Below are positions 5,695 through 8,831 of a DNA stretch of 8,831 nt, piece by piece. The notes under the pieces were generated by a model, which was not told where the DNA came from, ran no database searches, and worked only from the letters and a program-made list of their open reading frames with translations. Within the stretch, counting starts at the first letter, position 1. Each line of letters begins with the position of its first letter. The stretch comes from Nitrospira sp. (GTDB lineage Bacteria > Nitrospirota > Nitrospiria > Nitrospirales > Nitrospiraceae). The DNA is taken from positions 5,105 to 13,935 of the forward strand of contig JABMDH010000064.1 of the NCBI GenBank assembly GCA_015904075.1, in the 5' to 3' direction. The position numbers and the translations under genes are program-made.

Positions 5695-5723
5695 TTGACA
5701 ACACCCGCAAGACCGTGTAGGTT
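5695..5723 (+). promoter_or_regulatory. Candidate promoter for the SnoaL-like gene with a palindrome over the -35 box
   Basis: A perfect TTGACA (5695-5700) is followed after 17 bp by TAGGTT (5718-5723), a poor -10 with three of six matches. The -35 box is embedded in the 11-base perfect palindrome TGTTGACAACA (5693-5703), which could be an operator half or coincidence. Transcription would start near 5730, about 52 bases before the ATG at 5782. Confidence 0.4.
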
Positions 5724-5781
5724 GGCACCCCAATCTTTTGCACTTCTCTCGCACAGAGAGTTCACTCACCTGGAGTACTCT

Positions 5782-6666
5782 ATGATGGTTCGTAGTGTAT
5801 CGATAGTTCTGTGTGGCCTGTTGAGTTTCATTGGTGCAGCTTCTTCGGCATCGGCAGGCGCGCCCGAGCCAACCGATCCTGAAACCGCCATTCGTACCCT
5901 TGTGCAAGCCAACGTTGAAAAAGATATGGCAACCCTGTCCCGTCTCATGGCGCACGATGCAGACATCGTGAGTTATACCGTGGGTGGCCGCAAGTATGTC
6001 GGCTGGCCGGAGTTCGAACGGGAAATGCGCGAGGAGTTTGCCAACACCCAGAAAATAGAAGCCCCCATTACGGAACTCAAGGTCTGGACGAAAGGCGATC
6101 TCGCCTGGTTTACCATGGAGATGGATTACACTCGCTATACCGGCGAGGGATCCGCAGTGAAACGGATGGTCCTGCCCCTCCGTGAGACCGGCGTCATGGA
6201 ACGTCGTGCTGGTCGTTGGCAATTGCTGTCCTGGCACGAGTCGTTTAGATCTGCACAAATGACCGGTCCGGTGGCTCAGCAGTCCACCCCCTCAGCGGGA
6301 ACACACCTCGTGAGCAACCCATCCAGCGCTGCGCCGCCCGATCTCAGTGGAGAATGGGATATTCTCGAAGTCGAAGACGACAAACGCTATAAAGCCACGC
6401 TGGATAAGACCGGCAATGGCCCCTATACGCAACACGGCGGACGGTTTACGACGACAAAATTCGCCGATCGACGCTGGCAAGGCACCTGGCAGCAACCGGG
6501 CAATGACCGCGAAGGCGGGTTCGAACTCTTACTGTCCGAGGACGGAACCCAGGCCAAAGGCGTCTGGTGGTATTCCAGAGTCGGCACGCACAAAAACATT
6601 CCTCCGCGTGAACACGGCGGCACCTACCACTGGAAGCGGCTCATGCCGCCGCCGCAACTCCAATGA
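5782..6666 (+). CDS. Exported two-domain protein with SnoaL/NTF2-like N-terminal domain
   Basis: A 294-residue exported protein. Residues 1-25 are a signal peptide (hydrophobic core about 5-22, cleavage near SASA before Gly26). Residues about 33-156 form an NTF2-like domain of the SnoaL_3 type. It opens with AIRTLVQANVEKDMATLSRLMAHDADI, continues with a GWPEFEREMREEFANT helix and ends in GRWQLLSWHESF. This fold often binds small ligands or has been recruited as a non-catalytic scaffold. A Ser/Pro-rich linker (157-185) leads to a second domain (about 187-287) that is Trp/Gly-rich and apparently all beta (LSGEWDILE, WQGTWQQPGNDREGGFELLLSEDG, GVWWYSR, GGTYHWKRL). It resembles a lipocalin-like or similar beta-barrel, but I cannot name it. 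GGAG lies six bases before the ATG; a second ATG follows directly. Its function is unknown. Confidence 0.85.
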   Translation: MMVRSVSIVLCGLLSFIGAASSASAGAPEPTDPETAIRTLVQANVEKDMATLSRLMAHDADIVSYTVGGRKYVGWPEFEREMREEFANTQKIEAPITELKVWTKGDLAWFTMEMDYTRYTGEGSAVKRMVLPLRETGVMERRAGRWQLLSWHESFRSAQMTGPVAQQSTPSAGTHLVSNPSSAAPPDLSGEWDILEVEDDKRYKATLDKTGNGPYTQHGGRFTTTKFADRRWQGTWQQPGNDREGGFELLLSEDGTQAKGVWWYSRVGTHKNIPPREHGGTYHWKRLMPPPQLQ

Positions 6667-6752
6667 TCCGATCGTCTGTCCTCTCGATACCGGCAGTCCC
6701 GCAACCCAGCGTACAGATCCGTTCGACCGATTCACTATCCTTGGGGGGTTTT

Positions 6753-6953
6753 ATGTATTGGATGCTCGTTGTTCTACTCACCGCCCTGACGGGCGCTCCC
6801 GCATTTGCCGACGGCGGACATGACCACCATGCCGTACCGACGTTGAAAAATCAGACGACGACGACCGTCACGATTCAGGGTGACACCGTAACATTGACCT
6901 TCGGCCCCATTGATCCCAGCCGTCCAAAATTGTTCACATGTTCATTCGCATAG
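6753..6953 (+). CDS. Small secreted protein with His-rich N-terminus
   Basis: A 66-residue predicted exported protein of no family I recognise. Residues 1-19 are a signal peptide with an AFA cleavage site before Asp20. The mature protein begins DGGHDHH, a possible metal-binding or N-terminal copper/nickel site. It continues with a Thr-rich stretch that looks like beta strands (TTTTVTIQGDTVTLTFGPID, 35-54) and stops soon after with SRPKLFTCSFA. The abrupt end after one predicted beta hairpin allows that this is a shortened copy of a longer protein; I could not find a convincing continuation in the other two frames. The start is supported by a G-rich ribosome site (six G at 6743-6748) and by the signal peptide; upstream in-frame ATGs only add non-family sequence. 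It follows the SnoaL-like gene by 86 bp and may share its transcript. Confidence 0.62.
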   Translation: MYWMLVVLLTALTGAPAFADGGHDHHAVPTLKNQTTTTVTIQGDTVTLTFGPIDPSRPKLFTCSFA

Positions 6954-7146
6954 CACCTTCCCCTACCAAAGAAGTAGCCTCCGGTCTGGGTTTCTCGCTG
7001 TGCTTTGTGGTATCAACACAGGGTATCTGTGCCAAGGTATTGACCGAGCTGAATCGATAGGGACACAGCCGCGATCCGCAGCGGAGTGAGTGATCAACTT
7101 CGATCTCTGGGACAGGCTGTTACCCAGAAACACCGGGAATCGTGCC
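6954..7146. other. Intergenic leader of the receiver-PAS protein gene
   Basis: These 193 bp carry no gene that I trust. Small self-complementary elements are present: CACAG-ggtat-CTGTG near 7015-7032, the 11-base palindrome TCCGCAGCGGA at about 7075-7085, and a six-pair hairpin TCTGGG...CCCAGA at 7106-7128 ending just before the GGGA ribosome site of the next gene. None has a T-tract, so no intrinsic terminator is visible. I found no convincing -35/-10 pair. Confidence 0.5.
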
Positions 7147-8831
7147 ATGCCTCAGTCTCAGAGCGGGCCTGTTGCGATCCTTCTCGTCAACGAGATTGCC
7201 GAAGAAATCAAACTGACTACGCTCAGTTTCCGCGGGTACTTTCCAAACTGCCGGGTCGAAGCGGTCTACTCCTTGGAGGAAGCGCTTCAATGGGCGAATC
7301 GGACATCGTGGCAACTCATTCTGCTCGATGACCGGTTGCTCGCTCAACGTGCCGCAGCGGTGTTCCCTGAACTGAAACGGCTCGCTCCTTCCGCCACGAT
7401 TGTGCTGCAAACTGAACGCAGCGACTCCACGACCGCATTGAATGCGCTTCAAGCCGGCGCAGATTTTCTCCTCTACAAGAAATCCCCTGCGTTTCTGACG
7501 GAACTCATTCTGTACACAAAAGATGTGCTCGAAACACAAGCCCTGCGCCGCGCGTTTGAATTGACCCAAACACGCCATGACCGGCTCATCGACACATTGG
7601 CCGATGTCCTCTACGAACTCGATGAGGAAGGCCGGTTCCGGTATCTAAGCCCTCTTGTGGCTCCGCTGCTGGGCTACACACAGGACGAACTGATTGGCGC
7701 TCCCTACTCTACGATCGTAGCTCCGGATCACCTCGATCGAGTGCGCCATTGTTTCAATGACCGTAGAACCGGGCCGCGAGCATCCCATCGGATCGAAGTG
7801 ACTCTTCTCCGAAAGTCGACCGCCAATGAGCCGGTCCCCACTCGCATGAGAGCTGAGGTGAGTGCAAAGGGACTCTACGATTCTCAACGCCGTTATCTCG
7901 GAACTGTCGGCTTGTTGCGTGACATATCGGAACTACGCCGCCAAGAGGACACCATCCGTCATCTGGAACAGCGCCTCCTGGAATCCGACCGACTTCTCGC
8001 CCTGGCCCGGCGAGTTTCGTCATTGTCGAATGATCTGCGTAGTCCACATGCCGCCATCCAAGATCAATCCAGACTCTTGCTCAAGACAATCCGCGAATCT
8101 CGCCTGATCGAACAGGTGGAATCGCTGGCGGCCCATACTGCCGAAGCTGCGCGCCTGGCGGATGCCCTGGTTCAGGCGGCAAGCGAAGTCTCCGCTCACC
8201 GAGACACCATCAATGACATCATTGACGCTATTCTGACCGCCGCTCAACCTCCGCTGCTCGATGCCGACCAAATTGAGCGATTCTATGCGCCTAATCTTCC
8301 TCCCTTCACAGGAAATCTTGACGCCTTGACACAGCTCCTGGGCATGCTCCTGTCGCATGCCCAACGTTATGTCGCCGCGGTCGGAAGCCGTCATCGATTG
8401 CAAATCAGCACGACCCTGATCGGTCCGTACAGCGCTCCGATACATCCAGGACTCGCGCTGTCCCCGCCAGTGCCTCCGATCGAAGTCGCCATCCAGATCC
8501 AGGAGACCGATGCCCTTACCACGGCACAGGACTTCCCGATTCAAGCAATCGGCAATCTCTTTGATGCCTATGCGTTTATCAAACAACTCGGTGGCCGGTG
8601 GGATTTCCGCGCCCCCGTCGGAGGGTTGCTATCGATCAACGTGTGGATTCCACTCGAGCAGACGCCTCATCCAGCTAAGACCCCGACGCCCCCTTCCCCA
8701 CCTCTTGATTTGGAAGATACTCTGATCGAACCGCCTCCCTTGACGCAGGTTTCTATTACGGCGCCTTCGAAGCCCTCGGCTTCCGCCTTTCCTACACCCG
8801 CATCTCACCCGCTACCTGACCGCCGCAAGAA
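7147..8831 (+). CDS. Receiver-PAS protein with degenerate (pseudo) histidine-kinase region, 3' end outside window
   Basis: The reading frame is open for 561 residues to the window edge. No signal peptide or membrane segment is seen, so it is probably cytoplasmic. Residues 8-128 form a CheY-like receiver. Phosphoacceptor Asp61, Thr89 and Lys111 are in place, but the usual acidic pair is Asn15-Glu16. Residues about 142-265 are a PAS domain with a PAC end (GTVGLLRDISELRR), then a coiled coil (265-287). From 281 the sequence follows a histidine kinase (ALARRVSSLSNDLRSPHAAI), but the phosphoacceptor His is Asn295. The ATPase region keeps the layout (TQLLGMLLSHAQ; FIKQLGGRWDF...VGGLLSINVWIPL) and has lost the N-box Asn, the DxGxG G1 box and the GLGL and GxGT motifs. 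A Pro/Ser/Thr-rich linker runs from 506 and may join a further domain, perhaps another receiver. The ATG at 7147 has GGGA about eight bases upstream. Confidence 0.85.
   Translation, partial: MPQSQSGPVAILLVNEIAEEIKLTTLSFRGYFPNCRVEAVYSLEEALQWANRTSWQLILLDDRLLAQRAAAVFPELKRLAPSATIVLQTERSDSTTALNALQAGADFLLYKKSPAFLTELILYTKDVLETQALRRAFELTQTRHDRLIDTLADVLYELDEEGRFRYLSPLVAPLLGYTQDELIGAPYSTIVAPDHLDRVRHCFNDRRTGPRASHRIEVTLLRKSTANEPVPTRMRAEVSAKGLYDSQRRYLGTVGLLRDISELRRQEDTIRHLEQRLLESDRLLALARRVSSLSNDLRSPHAAIQDQSRLLLKTIRESRLIEQVESLAAHTAEAARLADALVQAASEVSAHRDTINDIIDAILTAAQPPLLDADQIERFYAPNLPPFTGNLDALTQLLGMLLSHAQRYVAAVGSRHRLQISTTLIGPYSAPIHPGLALSPPVPPIEVAIQIQETDALTTAQDFPIQAIGNLFDAYAFIKQLGGRWDFRAPVGGLLSINVWIPLEQTPHPAKTPTPPSPPLDLEDTLIEPPPLTQVSITAPSKPSASAFPTPASHPLPDRRK

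Noticed and set aside
5724..5746. Sigma54-like promoter (TTGGCAC ... TTTGCA) upstream of the SnoaL-like gene
   Set aside because: The GG and GC dinucleotides are 16 bp apart instead of the required 12, so the spacing is wrong by four bases for sigma54.
6925..7086. Frameshifted continuation of the 66-residue secreted protein
   Set aside because: Both alternative frames stay open for some distance after the stop, but neither translation looks like a beta-rich continuation, so a frameshift is not supported from sequence alone.

Overview
The window is about 8.8 kb of moderately GC-rich, densely coded bacterial chromosome. The gene set suggests a nitrifier-type bacterium, most likely Nitrospira or a relative. 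It includes an SmbP-type periplasmic metal-binding protein (the family was described from the ammonia oxidiser Nitrosomonas), two tandem DUF507 genes, several small exported proteins and lipoproteins, and a multi-domain sensor protein. The organism assignment is inference from gene content; no taxonomic marker gene is present.

Layout. (1) Positions 34-1832, minus strand: an exported-protein cluster read right to left. It holds a possible small membrane or secreted ORF whose stop overlaps the start of an Sbal_3080-type lipoprotein, then an SmbP-like metal-binding protein, then a periplasmic Sel1-repeat protein with its own plausible promoter. (2) Positions 1833-2047: non-coding, with a cluster of GAGT/ACTC words in inverted arrangement. 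(3) Positions 2048-4007, minus strand: a probable five-gene operon of cyclophilin-like protein, two DUF507 proteins, a TPR lipoprotein and a Bcp/PrxQ peroxiredoxin. Gene spacing is 5-10 bp except one 66 bp gap. (4) Positions 4008-4111: a divergent control region with overlapping sigma70-type promoters. The rightward one would give a leaderless or nearly leaderless mRNA. (5) Positions 4112-5673, plus strand: an HhH plus RNase H-like (YprB/RNase_H_2 type) exonuclease and a PP2C phosphatase joined by an ATGA overlap. (6) Positions 5782-6953, plus strand: an exported SnoaL/NTF2-like protein with an extra C-terminal domain, then a 66-residue secreted protein. (7) Position 7147 to the right edge, plus strand: a receiver-PAS protein with a kinase-like region that has lost every histidine-kinase catalytic motif. 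It runs off the window.

No insertion sequence, phage gene, CRISPR array, tRNA or rRNA was recognised. I see no obvious new defence or mobile system. The most notable items are the degenerate sensor kinase, the back-to-back promoter region with a probably leaderless exonuclease gene, the tandem DUF507 operon and the SmbP-containing envelope cluster.
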